From NCBI RefSeq assembly GCF_001467895.1, contig NZ_LNYO01000024.1, positions 62,001 to 126,000 on the forward strand: DNA of 64,000 bases, read 5' to 3'. Source of the stretch: Legionella nautarum (GTDB lineage Bacteria > Pseudomonadota > Gammaproteobacteria > Legionellales > Legionellaceae). This document shows positions 46,980 to 55,331 of this stretch, one piece after another (position 1 is the stretch's first letter; every line of letters starts with the position of its first letter). A program made the position numbers and the translations under genes. Under the pieces are notes generated by a model. It had not been told where the DNA came from. It did no database searches and was given only the letters and a program-made list of their open reading frames with translations.

Positions 46980-49900
46980 ATGAAATCATTCGTGCCATGG
47001 TTTTACTTGGTTGCAGCTACCGGAAGCCAATTGGCTTATGCTACAGATGGATTGGACGCTTATCGTCTAGGAAATTATCCACTTGCAGCACAAACACTTA
47101 GTCAGTCTGGAAGCGATCCTGTGGCTGATTATTATATGGGTCGGATGCGTTTATATGGTTACGGCCAATTAAAAAATAATACTCTGGCCTTGCGCTATTT
47201 TAATCAAGCGGCGGAAAAAGGGATTTTACCTGCCCAACAATTACTTAGCCGTTATTATCTCCTCGAAGAAAAAGATCCGGAAAAGGCATTGTACTGGTTT
47301 AAAAAATCGGCGGCTGCAGGAGATATCCAAGCGCAAATGTACTGTGCTGCCGCTTATATCTTTGGTTTAGGCACGAAAAAGAATGAGGATATAGCTAGAA
47401 AATATTATATCGAGGCTGCGAAAGGGGGTAATGCACTTGCCCAATATACCTTAGGAGTCCATTTCCTGGGTAGCCGCGATCAAAATAGTAAAAAATTAGG
47501 AGCCATCTGGTTAACTAAAGCAGCCGACCAAGGCATGGTTGATGCACAAGCCAAATTAGGTGAGCTCTATGCGACTGGCGTAGGGGTAACTCGTGATGCG
47601 GCTAAGGCGGTTGAGTTATTAACGAAAGCCGCTGCTCAAAATTCTACTGCAGCGATGGTAACACTCGGTGAGTTGGCCATTAAACAAAATCAACTGGATA
47701 CTGGTAAAGATTGGCTAACCAAAGCAGCCAATGCGCATGATGTGAAGGCAGAGCTGATTCTGGCTCGTCTATATTCCGATCCTAAATCGGCTTTGTTTAA
47801 TCTGCAGACTGGATTTATGTGGACTCTGAAAGCTGCGCAAAATGGTTCTGGCGAAGCCCAACAAGCTTTAGCGCTTCTTTATAAAGACGGCAAAGGTGTG
47901 GTCGCTAATCAACAATTATCCGACGAATGGCAACAAAAAGCGAAAGACACCTTGTCAAAAAAAGAATCAGAAGTTGCTGCTGATATTCAAGCTGCCCGCT
48001 GGCTCAGCAATGGTCGAGATGATAGTTTTGCGGCTGATAATTATAGTTTGGGAGGTATTTACAGCGCTTGGCAAAATCCTCTCGCCTTGAAAGAAAATAG
48101 CTATAATTCTGCTCCACAAATGGAAGCCTTATCACGTGCTGAGCTTTACAAACCTAATTTTACTATGGCTCAGCCTAGTGAAATTCCGATCAATGATTAT
48201 TTTGATCTCATAGCTCCCGTGTTAAATGCGAATCATATTGCAACCTGGACTTTCCCCCGTTATCCCTTGGATAGGCAAATCGAGGCTTTGCAAAAAAATG
48301 AATCTCTGGCTGTGGAGCATAAACCAAGAGAATCTATGGTTAAAGAAGGTACACCCTTCCCTGACCAATCAGGACCACAAGATTTTAATTATTTTAAAGA
48401 AAAAACAGTAGGCTGGAAGAATAAAGCAAACTATCAAGCCGTTCTCAGCCAACTTTATAACCAAGCTATTTTAGGTAATTCCTCAGCTCAATTTGAAATT
48501 GGCCAGCTCTATCAATATGGTATTGGTGTAGTGAAAAGTCCTCAACAAGCTATCATTTACTACCAATTAGCAGCAGCACAGCAAGATGTTCGTGCTGAAT
48601 ACAATTTAGGTATCTTATACCTTGAAGGTCAAACCAATCCTGTGGATTATAAGCAGGGAATGAGTTGGATGACTGATGCAGCGTTTAAAGGAAATGTTTA
48701 TGCCCAATATGTGTTAGCTAATATTTACGATAAAGGTTTCACTGATGGAAATGGCACGATGATTGTTGAGCCCAATGTTCAACAAGCTTTAGCGATGTAT
48801 TATCTTGCTTCCTCTAATGGCTATGGCCCTGCTGAATATCGTTTAGCCGAGTATTTAGTTAAGCAAAAACAAGGGGGCTTGAGTGTGATGGCTAAACAAA
48901 ATCGCACCCAATTGATCCGTCGACTCTATCAAGGTGCAGTCAATCAAGGTGTTGCAGAAGCTGAATTGCCTTTAGCTTATTACAATGCAATGGACACAGC
49001 TCATCCTGATAAGCAAATGCAAGCTTTTGAAGTTGCTAAAAAAGAAGCAAGATCTGGTAATGGTGAAGCAGCTCTTTTATTAGGAATGATGTATGAACGA
49101 GGCATTGCGGTACCTGCTAACCAAGTTGAAGCGCTGTATTGGTATCAGCAAGCGCCCCTTAATCCTGTAAATGCCTTCGTGCTTGGTACTTACTACAGTC
49201 AAGGTAGGGGTCTGGGCAAAAATGTGGAAAAAGGCTTGGAACTGTTACAACAAGCTGCCGATGCTAGCTTTTCTTATGCAAGTCTCAATTTAGCCGTGCT
49301 AAAACATCAGCAGGGTGAATCCTTCCTTGATGATTTAATTAAAGCACGAGACGAAGGTAATACCACAGCCAGCTTATTGCTTGCAGATTACTACCTTGCA
49401 CAAGCTGATGATCCAGCGAATATACAACAGGCTCGTGATATCTACCAATATTTAGCAGAAAAAGGAGATAAAGAGGGGCAAGTAAAACTCGGTTATCTCT
49501 ATGATACAGGTTTAGGTGGGCAGCTTGATCGCGAATTAGCGGCTAAATGGTATTTGGCTTCAGCGGAACAAGGCCAACCTATCGCGCAATTCTTGCTAGG
49601 TCAACTTTATCAATTAGGCCGAATCGGTAAAGAACCCGATTATGCTGAAGCTAAGAAATGGTATGCTGCTGCACAAGCAGTCTATCCAAAAGCAGCCGTG
49701 GCTCTTGGGTTCATCTATGATACTGTTGACGATAATTACCTCAAGGCTTTAGAAAGTTTTCAGCTAGCAGCCCAAAAAGGTGACGCAGTAGGTGAATACG
49801 ACTTAGGTTTAATTTACGAAAAGGGCAAAGGCTTACCGGTTGATTATGCCAAAGCACAAGCGCTGTTTACTAAATCTGCTGATAAAGGCTATAGCGAAGC

Positions 49901-50618
49901 GATGACTCAATTGGCAGAAATGTATTTTAACGGCCTCGGTACAGATAGAAATGAACAAAAAGCATTACAACTCTATAAACAAGCGGCAGTCCAAGGGGAT
50001 CCAGACGCGCTTTATCAACTTGGTTTGCTGTCTGAGACTGGTGTTGCAACCAAGCTTGATTTCTCAAGTGCAGTGAATTATTACAGTGAAGCTGCTGCAA
50101 AAGGTAACGATACAGCGAAACTAGCTTTGGCTAGGATGTATCAATATGGTTTAGGTGTGAGCAAAGATACTGAGCAAGCAAAACAATTGTATGGTGAATT
50201 AGCAGCAAACAATAATGGTTATGCGCAATATCAACTTGCTCTTATGTTGTTTAATACCGCGCAAGATTATAAATCAGAAGAGGGTAAGCGCTTATTACAG
50301 CAAGCAAGCGATAATGGTAGTTTCCAAGCACGCAAAATGCTGCAATGGCTCGATGCGCAACAACAAGAAAGGATCAGTTTTATTGAGCCAATTTCAATAA
50401 ATCGCTCCCCTGTTCTAGCCCGTCAACCTGCTGATTTAATGTACTTTGATGCGCTAAACGAATGGAACCGTGGTGATGAGGATTTATCACGTTTGATTCT
50501 GAAACGTTTAATGACTCAGTTCCCACAATACGTACCAGCAAAACGAGCTTACGAACAGTTAAATCAGCATTCTGCTTCGTTCTCAATAGTTTTTAATGAA
50601 CGTAATCAATCCGATTAA
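46980..50618 (+). CDS. enhC: EnhC, large periplasmic Sel1-repeat protein
   Basis: A 1212-residue protein with a signal peptide (about 1-21, GSQLAYA) and about two dozen Sel1-like repeats counted by eye (for example ALQLYKQAAVQGDPDALYQL). A non-repeat spacer of roughly 150 residues (about 345-490) divides the repeats into two blocks, and about 75 residues follow the last repeat. L. pneumophila EnhC, of about 1200 residues, inhibits the lytic transglycosylase Slt, limits release of NOD1-activating muropeptides, and promotes host entry and growth (established knowledge). GAGGGGAG precedes the ATG. A strong terminator follows. Confidence 0.95.
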   Translation: MKSFVPWFYLVAATGSQLAYATDGLDAYRLGNYPLAAQTLSQSGSDPVADYYMGRMRLYGYGQLKNNTLALRYFNQAAEKGILPAQQLLSRYYLLEEKDPEKALYWFKKSAAAGDIQAQMYCAAAYIFGLGTKKNEDIARKYYIEAAKGGNALAQYTLGVHFLGSRDQNSKKLGAIWLTKAADQGMVDAQAKLGELYATGVGVTRDAAKAVELLTKAAAQNSTAAMVTLGELAIKQNQLDTGKDWLTKAANAHDVKAELILARLYSDPKSALFNLQTGFMWTLKAAQNGSGEAQQALALLYKDGKGVVANQQLSDEWQQKAKDTLSKKESEVAADIQAARWLSNGRDDSFAADNYSLGGIYSAWQNPLALKENSYNSAPQMEALSRAELYKPNFTMAQPSEIPINDYFDLIAPVLNANHIATWTFPRYPLDRQIEALQKNESLAVEHKPRESMVKEGTPFPDQSGPQDFNYFKEKTVGWKNKANYQAVLSQLYNQAILGNSSAQFEIGQLYQYGIGVVKSPQQAIIYYQLAAAQQDVRAEYNLGILYLEGQTNPVDYKQGMSWMTDAAFKGNVYAQYVLANIYDKGFTDGNGTMIVEPNVQQALAMYYLASSNGYGPAEYRLAEYLVKQKQGGLSVMAKQNRTQLIRRLYQGAVNQGVAEAELPLAYYNAMDTAHPDKQMQAFEVAKKEARSGNGEAALLLGMMYERGIAVPANQVEALYWYQQAPLNPVNAFVLGTYYSQGRGLGKNVEKGLELLQQAADASFSYASLNLAVLKHQQGESFLDDLIKARDEGNTTASLLLADYYLAQADDPANIQQARDIYQYLAEKGDKEGQVKLGYLYDTGLGGQLDRELAAKWYLASAEQGQPIAQFLLGQLYQLGRIGKEPDYAEAKKWYAAAQAVYPKAAVALGFIYDTVDDNYLKALESFQLAAQKGDAVGEYDLGLIYEKGKGLPVDYAKAQALFTKSADKGYSEAMTQLAEMYFNGLGTDRNEQKALQLYKQAAVQGDPDALYQLGLLSETGVATKLDFSSAVNYYSEAAAKGNDTAKLALARMYQYGLGVSKDTEQAKQLYGELAANNNGYAQYQLALMLFNTAQDYKSEEGKRLLQQASDNGSFQARKMLQWLDAQQQERISFIEPISINRSPVLARQPADLMYFDALNEWNRGDEDLSRLILKRLMTQFPQYVPAKRAYEQLNQHSASFSIVFNERNQSD

Positions 50619-50637
50619 TTATGTCTGTAATTTGACG

Positions 50638-50664
50638 AAACCCCGTGGTTTGTCCACGGGGTTT
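50638..50664 (+). terminator. Rho-independent terminator of enhABC
   Basis: AAACCCCGTGG and CCACGGGGTTT form a perfect eleven-pair stem with a five-base loop, followed by GTTTTT, 20 bases after the enhC stop. Confidence 0.85.
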
Positions 50665-50886
50665 GTTTTTGGAAGTAAGTGGCCTTGAAGTCAGGTCTTA
50701 TGCTTATATACTGTGGGTTCTCTGTTGTAGATAAGGGATTTCATTCCATACTCCAATCACTGGCACGCGAACAAGTTGGAGTTAGTCGCAGAGCCTAGTA
50801 GGTTCATTTCTAAACCCGTTATTAGGACTGGATCCACTTCAGTTTATAAACAGATTTCAATAGAAAAACGATTGATTCAAATAGAA
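50665..50886. other. Gap between enhC and rpsT terminators
   Basis: The remainder of the 329-base convergent gap. I see no reading frame, repeat copy or recognisable RNA in it. Confidence 0.4.
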
Positions 50887-50913
50887 CCGAACCGGTAAAA
50901 AATACCGGTTCGG
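50887..50913 (-). terminator. Terminator hairpin after rpsT
   Basis: CCGAACCGGTA and TACCGGTTCGG form a perfect eleven-pair stem around five A/T bases, 34 bases after the rpsT stop. The tail on the minus strand is T-rich (TTCTATTTG) but interrupted. Confidence 0.65.
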
Positions 50914-50947
50914 GTGTTTACGGACTTAGAGCGACGGAAACGCGGGG

Positions 50948-51214
50948 TTAAGCAGCCATAGCTTTAACGCGTGCGCTCAGGCGGCTTTTAATACGAGCAG
51001 CTTTATTTTTGTGAATTAAACCCTTTCCAGCAGCTTTATCAATAATTGGTTGTGCTTTAGCATAGGCTGCGTGGGCAGCTTCTTGGTCACCGGCTTCAAC
51101 GGCCTTAAGTACATTTTTAACGTAGGTGCGGTACATAGAACGCGCACTGGCATTATGTTGACGCAGTTTTACGTTTTGGCGAGCACGTTTGATCGCTGAT
51201 TTAATATTTGCCAC
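50948..51214 (-). CDS. rpsT: 30S ribosomal protein S20
   Basis: An 88-residue, lysine- and arginine-rich protein of helical hairpins that binds 16S rRNA. The opening [15 protein letters not shown] and the segment [18 protein letters not shown] are typical of S20. The start codon is GTG, with GGAG eight bases before it; rpsT often uses a weak start codon because S20 represses its own translation in E. coli. A strong promoter lies about 45 bases upstream. Confidence 0.97.
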   Translation of the reverse strand: MANIKSAIKRARQNVKLRQHNASARSMYRTYVKNVLKAVEAGDQEAAHAAYAKAQPIIDKAAGKGLIHKNKAARIKSRLSARVKAMAA

Positions 51215-51256
51215 TTAAAAATCTCCACATCAATCAGATGTCACAAAAAAATGGTG

Positions 51257-51285
51257 ATCATGCCCAATAAGGTTGAATTTGTCAA
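51257..51285 (-). promoter_or_regulatory. Sigma-70 promoter of rpsT
   Basis: On the minus strand, a perfect TTGACA -35 (51280-51285) and CATGAT -10 (51257-51262) with an ideal 17-base spacer. Confidence 0.75.
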
Positions 51286-51395
51286 TATATTAAACCTAAA
51301 GCTTGAATCATTTTGATTAACTATTCTCAATTAGATACAGTAGGATATCGGACCAGTTGATTAAAATAAATAGAAAACTTTGGAGGGAATCAAAA

Positions 51396-51647
51396 ATGAA
51401 AATGAGAACAATTAGTCTAGCCTTGTTATTCTTAGGATCTTCAGTGGCTTTTGCAAGTTTAGCTACTAATCCTTCAATAACTATTCAGCAGGCACTTTCT
51501 ACAGCTGAGAAGGCAGGGTATACCAATATTCGCAAAATTGAATATGAGCATGGCAAATGGGAAGTGAAAGGACTAAACGCTGATGGTAAGAAATTTAAGA
51601 TAGAAATTAATGCAACCACTGGTGCAATTTCTGAATATAAAGATTAA
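51396..51647 (+). CDS. Small secreted PepSY-domain protein
   Basis: An 83-residue protein with a signal peptide (about 1-22, SLALLFLGSSVAFA). The mature part is a single PepSY-like unit: TIQQALSTAEKAGY, a beta hairpin ending WEVKGLNADGKKF, and IEINATTGAISEYKD. PepSY proteins sit in the periplasm and some inhibit proteases. ATG 51396 has GGAGGG before it; the frame is open from 51357. A repeat element follows directly. Confidence 0.82.
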   Translation: MKMRTISLALLFLGSSVAFASLATNPSITIQQALSTAEKAGYTNIRKIEYEHGKWEVKGLNADGKKFKIEINATTGAISEYKD

Positions 51648-51650
51648 TTA

Positions 51651-51898
51651 TTCGACCGAGCTGCTCATTAGATTCCCCGAACGTCATCCTTGCTACGCTC
51701 AGGCCGTCTCGAAGTCTCACATCAGGATTTGCAAGGCTTCGAGACGTCCTAACGTCTCCGCGCATCCTGAGCTCTCGAAGGGAGGTGCTTTTCGCGACAG
51801 CGCTGCGCGCTTCCTCAGTGTGAACGGTACAAACAAAACGATCAATGAACTAAATAATCTATTTAATTCCTGGCGATACCCTCAGCTTAGGACGGCCT
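51651..51898. repeat. Dispersed repeat, copy 4
   Basis: About 248 bases, starting right after the PepSY gene's stop. It shares the variant module of copy 3 (GTCTCACATCAGGATTTGCA) on the left and the GCGCTGCGCGCTTCCTCAG and AAACGATCAATGAACTAAA tail of copies 1 and 2 on the right, so it links the two forms. Both outer ends are eroded. Its right end supplies the stop and last codons of the YaiI-type gene. Confidence 0.75.
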
Positions 51899-52342
51899 GT
51901 GATGTTGGGTAATTATTTTGTCTAAATGATTTGAGAAAAGCTGAATTTCTTTAGCACTGAGCGTATTTAAATTTCCGCGCAACATACCATTTTCTCGCAG
52001 CGATTCATTTAAATTACGCATTGTTAATATTTGTTTGATATTGTTGACTGAGTAAAGCGTACCTCTTGGGCTAAGAGCAAGGGCCTGTTTGGTGACAATC
52101 TGATCAGCCAAAATAATGTCGGCAGTAATAACAAGGTCGCGGGGTTGAATCTGATTGACAATATAGTTATCTGCACTATCGAATCCTGGTTCTACTTGTA
52201 CCCTTTTTATAAAGGGAGAAGGGGGTGTCATCGCCAAATGGTTTGCAACGATTGTCACTGGAACCTGACGTTTTATCGCCGCTCGATATAAAATTTGTTT
52301 TATTGCCTTGGGACAGGCATCGCCATCAATCCAAATGATCAT
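51887..52342 (-). CDS. YaiI/YqxD family (UPF0178) protein
   Basis: A 151-residue PIN-like fold protein. The family opening IIWIDGDACP and later DLVITADIILAD are present, with acidic residues placed as in metal-dependent nucleases, though activity is unproven for the family. The last few codons (HHRPS) lie at the edge of a dispersed repeat, so the natural C-terminus may have been replaced. Confidence 0.87.
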   Translation of the reverse strand: MIIWIDGDACPKAIKQILYRAAIKRQVPVTIVANHLAMTPPSPFIKRVQVEPGFDSADNYIVNQIQPRDLVITADIILADQIVTKQALALSPRGTLYSVNNIKQILTMRNLNESLRENGMLRGNLNTLSAKEIQLFSNHLDKIITQHHRPS

Positions 52343-52455
52343 TCTTACTATCTACAATAATTTTTTTGCACTATAGCTCAGTTTTAAACAAGATAGAAAT
52401 GCTGAACATCGTGATAGCAAGCAATGATAGGGGGCCCTATCATTGCTTGCTACTC

Positions 52456-53199
52456 CTAGGCCATTAACCCGCCATCTATGCCAACAATTTGTCCCGTAAT
52501 ATATGAAGCTGCGTCCGAACTTAAAAATAGGATGGTTTGGGCAACTTCTGCAGCTTTTCCTGCGCGTTTTAAAGGAACCAATGAGGTAAAAGCGGTTTTT
52601 CTTTCCTCTGTTTGAGTAAAGCGGTCAAACATATCAGTCATAATCGGACCTGGCGCCACTGCATTGACTCTCACATTAGACTCAGCTGCTTCAAGCGCTG
52701 CAACTTGCGTAAAACCTTCTACGGCATGCTTAGATGCACAATAGATCCCGGCTGTTGGAAAGCCCTTTTTACCGGCAATCGATGAGAGATTAATAATAGA
52801 TCCCGAACCCTGTGACATCATGACCTGAAGTTCGTATTTCATACATAAAAAGACACCTAATACATTCGTATCAAAGGTCAATTGATAATTATCAACTGTT
52901 GACTCGACAATAGGTGTCATCGCGCCTTCTGTTCCAGCATTATTCACTGCTACATCAAGGTGGCCAAAATGTTTTACAGTCTGATCAATGAGCGAGCGAA
53001 CTTCTGGTTCATAACGCACGTCAGTTTGAATAAATTCTACTTCAGAGCCGAGTGCTTTGAGCTCTTTTGCTAAAGAAAGCCCTAATTCTTTTTTGCGTCC
53101 CGAAATAACAAGCTTTGCTCCTTGTTGAGCAAAAGCTAAGGCAGTGGCTTTACCAATTCCTGCGAGAGCTCCAGTAATGAGCACAACTTGTTTTTTCAT
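52456..53199 (-). CDS. Short-chain dehydrogenase/reductase
   Basis: A 247-residue classical SDR. The cofactor motif is TGALAGIGKA (variant of TGxxxGIG), with NNAG, and catalytic Ser in NLSSIAG and YxxxK in YCASKH. The residues after strand beta-2 (SGRKKE) favour NADP(H). Start is ATG 53199 with AAGGG upstream; the frame is open to 53304, which would overlap the uridine-kinase-like gene upstream. Substrate unknown; FabG-like or alcohol dehydrogenases share this pattern. Confidence 0.88.
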   Translation of the reverse strand: MKKQVVLITGALAGIGKATALAFAQQGAKLVISGRKKELGLSLAKELKALGSEVEFIQTDVRYEPEVRSLIDQTVKHFGHLDVAVNNAGTEGAMTPIVESTVDNYQLTFDTNVLGVFLCMKYELQVMMSQGSGSIINLSSIAGKKGFPTAGIYCASKHAVEGFTQVAALEAAESNVRVNAVAPGPIMTDMFDRFTQTEERKTAFTSLVPLKRAGKAAEVAQTILFLSSDAASYITGQIVGIDGGLMA

Positions 53200-53284
53200 T
53201 TTAAATTCCCTTTTAGTGTGCAATTCCTGATGTGGATTTAGTATAGTACAAATTATTTTTGCACACTGAAGGTCGATTTCTTGC

Positions 53285-54031
53285 TCAGTTTTTGCTGCCG
53301 CCAAACCCTGTCAATGTAGTTTGTCCAATTGTTGTTACCGTTGATTCTGGTGGAACCTCGGTATTTTTTCTCGCTGATACTGGCACAAAAAATCCTTTTA
53401 CAGGTGCAGAAAGTGGAGCAGGTTCAGCGGATTGCTGGGTTTGCGGGTCTATTTTTTCGATTAATTGCTCTATGTCTTCTGGGTTGCTGTTGCAGAGTAC
53501 ATGATCAGCATATTTTTTGGTGTCTTCAATAAAATGCAAATTAGAGAGCATATTTTTCATAAAATACTCCAGATTCTCCTTTATAGGCTTGCCTCGCTCT
53601 GTTTCATCCCTAAGAAGGCGCCTAGCAAGACACTCATCTGAACGGGTATCTACATAGATTGTGGAATCATAGCTGTTTGTATCGCAGAGTTCTTTATTTA
53701 ACGCAAAAATGCCTTCAACAATGATGATCGTGTGTTCATCTGGAATGATAGGTTTTGTTTCAGCTAAGCGATTTTCTTTGTGAAAAGAATAGGTTGGTAC
53801 CTCAATAGCCTGATCGTTTTTTAGGGCTTTAAGATGCTCGGCGAATAACTCGAGCTCGACAGAAGCAGGGTCGTCGAAGTTAGTGCCTGGTTGTGGATTT
53901 GCGCGATAATAATCATCTATTGATAATTTAACGCAACGCTTTCCCTGAAGTTGAAAATGTTTTACTAATGCATCTGCAACCTTGGTTTTTCCACTTCCCG
54001 AAAGACCTGCTACAGCATAAATTTTGGGCAT
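53285..54031 (-). CDS. Uridine kinase-like P-loop protein with a C-terminal tail
   Basis: A 248-residue protein. Residues 1-200 resemble uridine/phosphoribulokinase family enzymes: Walker A GLSGSGKT, SIDDYYR, NFDDPASVE, PTYSFHKENR and IIVEGIFAL. Uridine kinase normally ends near residue 210; here about 45 residues of Pro/Thr/Ser-rich tail follow (PQTQQSAEPAPLSAPVKG ...). The tail is of unknown role. It may be co-transcribed with the SDR gene 85 bases downstream. Confidence 0.83.
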   Translation of the reverse strand: MPKIYAVAGLSGSGKTKVADALVKHFQLQGKRCVKLSIDDYYRANPQPGTNFDDPASVELELFAEHLKALKNDQAIEVPTYSFHKENRLAETKPIIPDEHTIIIVEGIFALNKELCDTNSYDSTIYVDTRSDECLARRLLRDETERGKPIKENLEYFMKNMLSNLHFIEDTKKYADHVLCNSNPEDIEQLIEKIDPQTQQSAEPAPLSAPVKGFFVPVSARKNTEVPPESTVTTIGQTTLTGFGGSKN

Positions 54032-54288
54032 AAATTTTCCTTATAGAGATGTTTATTGATGTCTCTCAGGCGAAATCAAGCACTCAAGAAACAACATGAT
54101 ATTTTTATTGGCACTATGATAAAAATGCAATGAGATTAACAAGTTATAATCAGAGAGTGAAGTCTTGCAGAATAAAAAAATGAATCATGGCTGATTAACT
54201 TATTGAACAAAATTTTTTGCTTGCTTGATTCATAGGTCTGGAAAGAGCAAAGTAAAATGGCCACGCAAAAAAGTGTTCCTTTTGTTCA
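54032..54288. other. Gap between the ZIP gene's repeat copy and the kinase-like gene
   Basis: About 255 bases, AT-rich. It should contain the promoter of the kinase-like gene. No gene or RNA is recognised. Confidence 0.4.
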
Positions 54289-54462
54289 TACCGTTCGCAC
54301 TGAGGAAGCGCGCAGCGCTGTCTCGAAGTGCCGCGAAAAGGCCCTCTCCTTCGAGAGCCTCAGGACAGGCTGTGAGACGCACTCGATGCGTGCTCCTATG
54401 ATGGGATAAAATGAATACTACTCTTAGATACTCATTTCGCGGGGATACATCAGCTCGAGATG
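54289..54462. repeat. Dispersed repeat, copy 5 (inverse orientation, one end lost)
   Basis: Opposite in orientation to copies 1-4: CATTTCGCGGGGATACATCAG at its right end is the inverse of the family's outer left end, and CCGTTCGCACTGAGGAAGCG at its left is the inner repeat. The outer terminal repeat on the left is missing. It ends six bases before the 3' end of the ZIP gene. Confidence 0.75.
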
Positions 54463-54468
54463 ATCCTG

Positions 54469-55203
54469 TTAACCAGCAAGATTCTCAAGAATCAAAATTC
54501 CTAAAAAGCCCATAAAAAAACTCGCCGTAATTAACGGTGTTTCCTCAATTTCATGTTCATGGGCTTCAGTCAATAATTCTTCAGTAACGAGATAGAGTAA
54601 AGCAGCAACACCAAAGGAGAGTAGGCCATCTGTTATGGCGAGTGGAAGTTGAGATAACAGGGTTGCGCCCAAAACACTTCCCAGAGGAATGAGTAAAGCT
54701 AGGCCAAAACTAAGTACTAGCCTTGTTTTTATACTTACCGAACGTATACCTAAGGTTGAGGAAGTGGATAAACCTAAAAAGAGAATTTCCAAAGCTAGGG
54801 CGATTGCAATCAACATGCCGCCTTGTTTACCAGTCAAAAAAGCAATGCCGATGAGGATACCATCGATAAATACATCAATTCCCACCGAGGAAACTAAGCC
54901 CAAAGATACTCCTGTGGACTGCTCTTCTTGCTTATTCAGTTTGTTGGTAAGTGCTTTCAACAGAAGCATTAAAATGACCCCTAAACTAAAACCCACAATT
55001 AAAGCGATGGGGCTATTATCTGCCCCTAATTTGGGTAATAACTCTTTGGCAACCGCAGCAAAAACTACCCCCGCCGCAAAATGCTGGGTGGCGCTAGTCA
55101 ATTTATTACTGGGTTGATAAAAGCTGGCTACGGTACCTCCTATGATCATCGTAAAAGCTGGGAGAAGTGAGTAGAGCGCAATGCTAGAAATTGGTGGGTT
55201 CAT
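54469..55203 (-). CDS. ZIP-family metal transporter
   Basis: A 244-residue membrane protein with about eight segments. Segments 2 and 5 carry the metal-path residues typical of ZIP proteins (HFAAGVVFAAVAKEL; then SVGIDVFIDGILIG and LALEILFLG, where D replaces the usual H in HNxxDG). A His/Glu cluster (EAHEHEIEE) lies in the last loop. It probably moves zinc or another divalent metal into the cytoplasm. ATG 55203 has AAGGA before it. It is divergent from murJ. Confidence 0.82.
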   Translation of the reverse strand: MNPPISSIALYSLLPAFTMIIGGTVASFYQPSNKLTSATQHFAAGVVFAAVAKELLPKLGADNSPIALIVGFSLGVILMLLLKALTNKLNKQEEQSTGVSLGLVSSVGIDVFIDGILIGIAFLTGKQGGMLIAIALALEILFLGLSTSSTLGIRSVSIKTRLVLSFGLALLIPLGSVLGATLLSQLPLAITDGLLSFGVAALLYLVTEELLTEAHEHEIEETPLITASFFMGFLGILILENLAG

Positions 55204-55331
55204 CAAGACATCCTTTTTCAAGTGCGAACTTATTTATTATTTGGCCTTTTCGAAAAAACTTTTTAAAAATCTCTCAAATTATTCTTAATAGGGTATATCA
55301 TAGAAGCTTGTTTTGTGAATTAATTCGGATT

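Noticed and set aside
51610-51912. Plus-strand 100-codon frame after the PepSY gene
   Set aside because: It starts inside the PepSY gene and runs through repeat copy 4; no ribosome-binding site.
54689-55117. 142-codon plus-strand frame inside the ZIP transporter gene
   Set aside because: Antisense shadow; the minus-strand frame has clear ZIP membrane segments and a good start.
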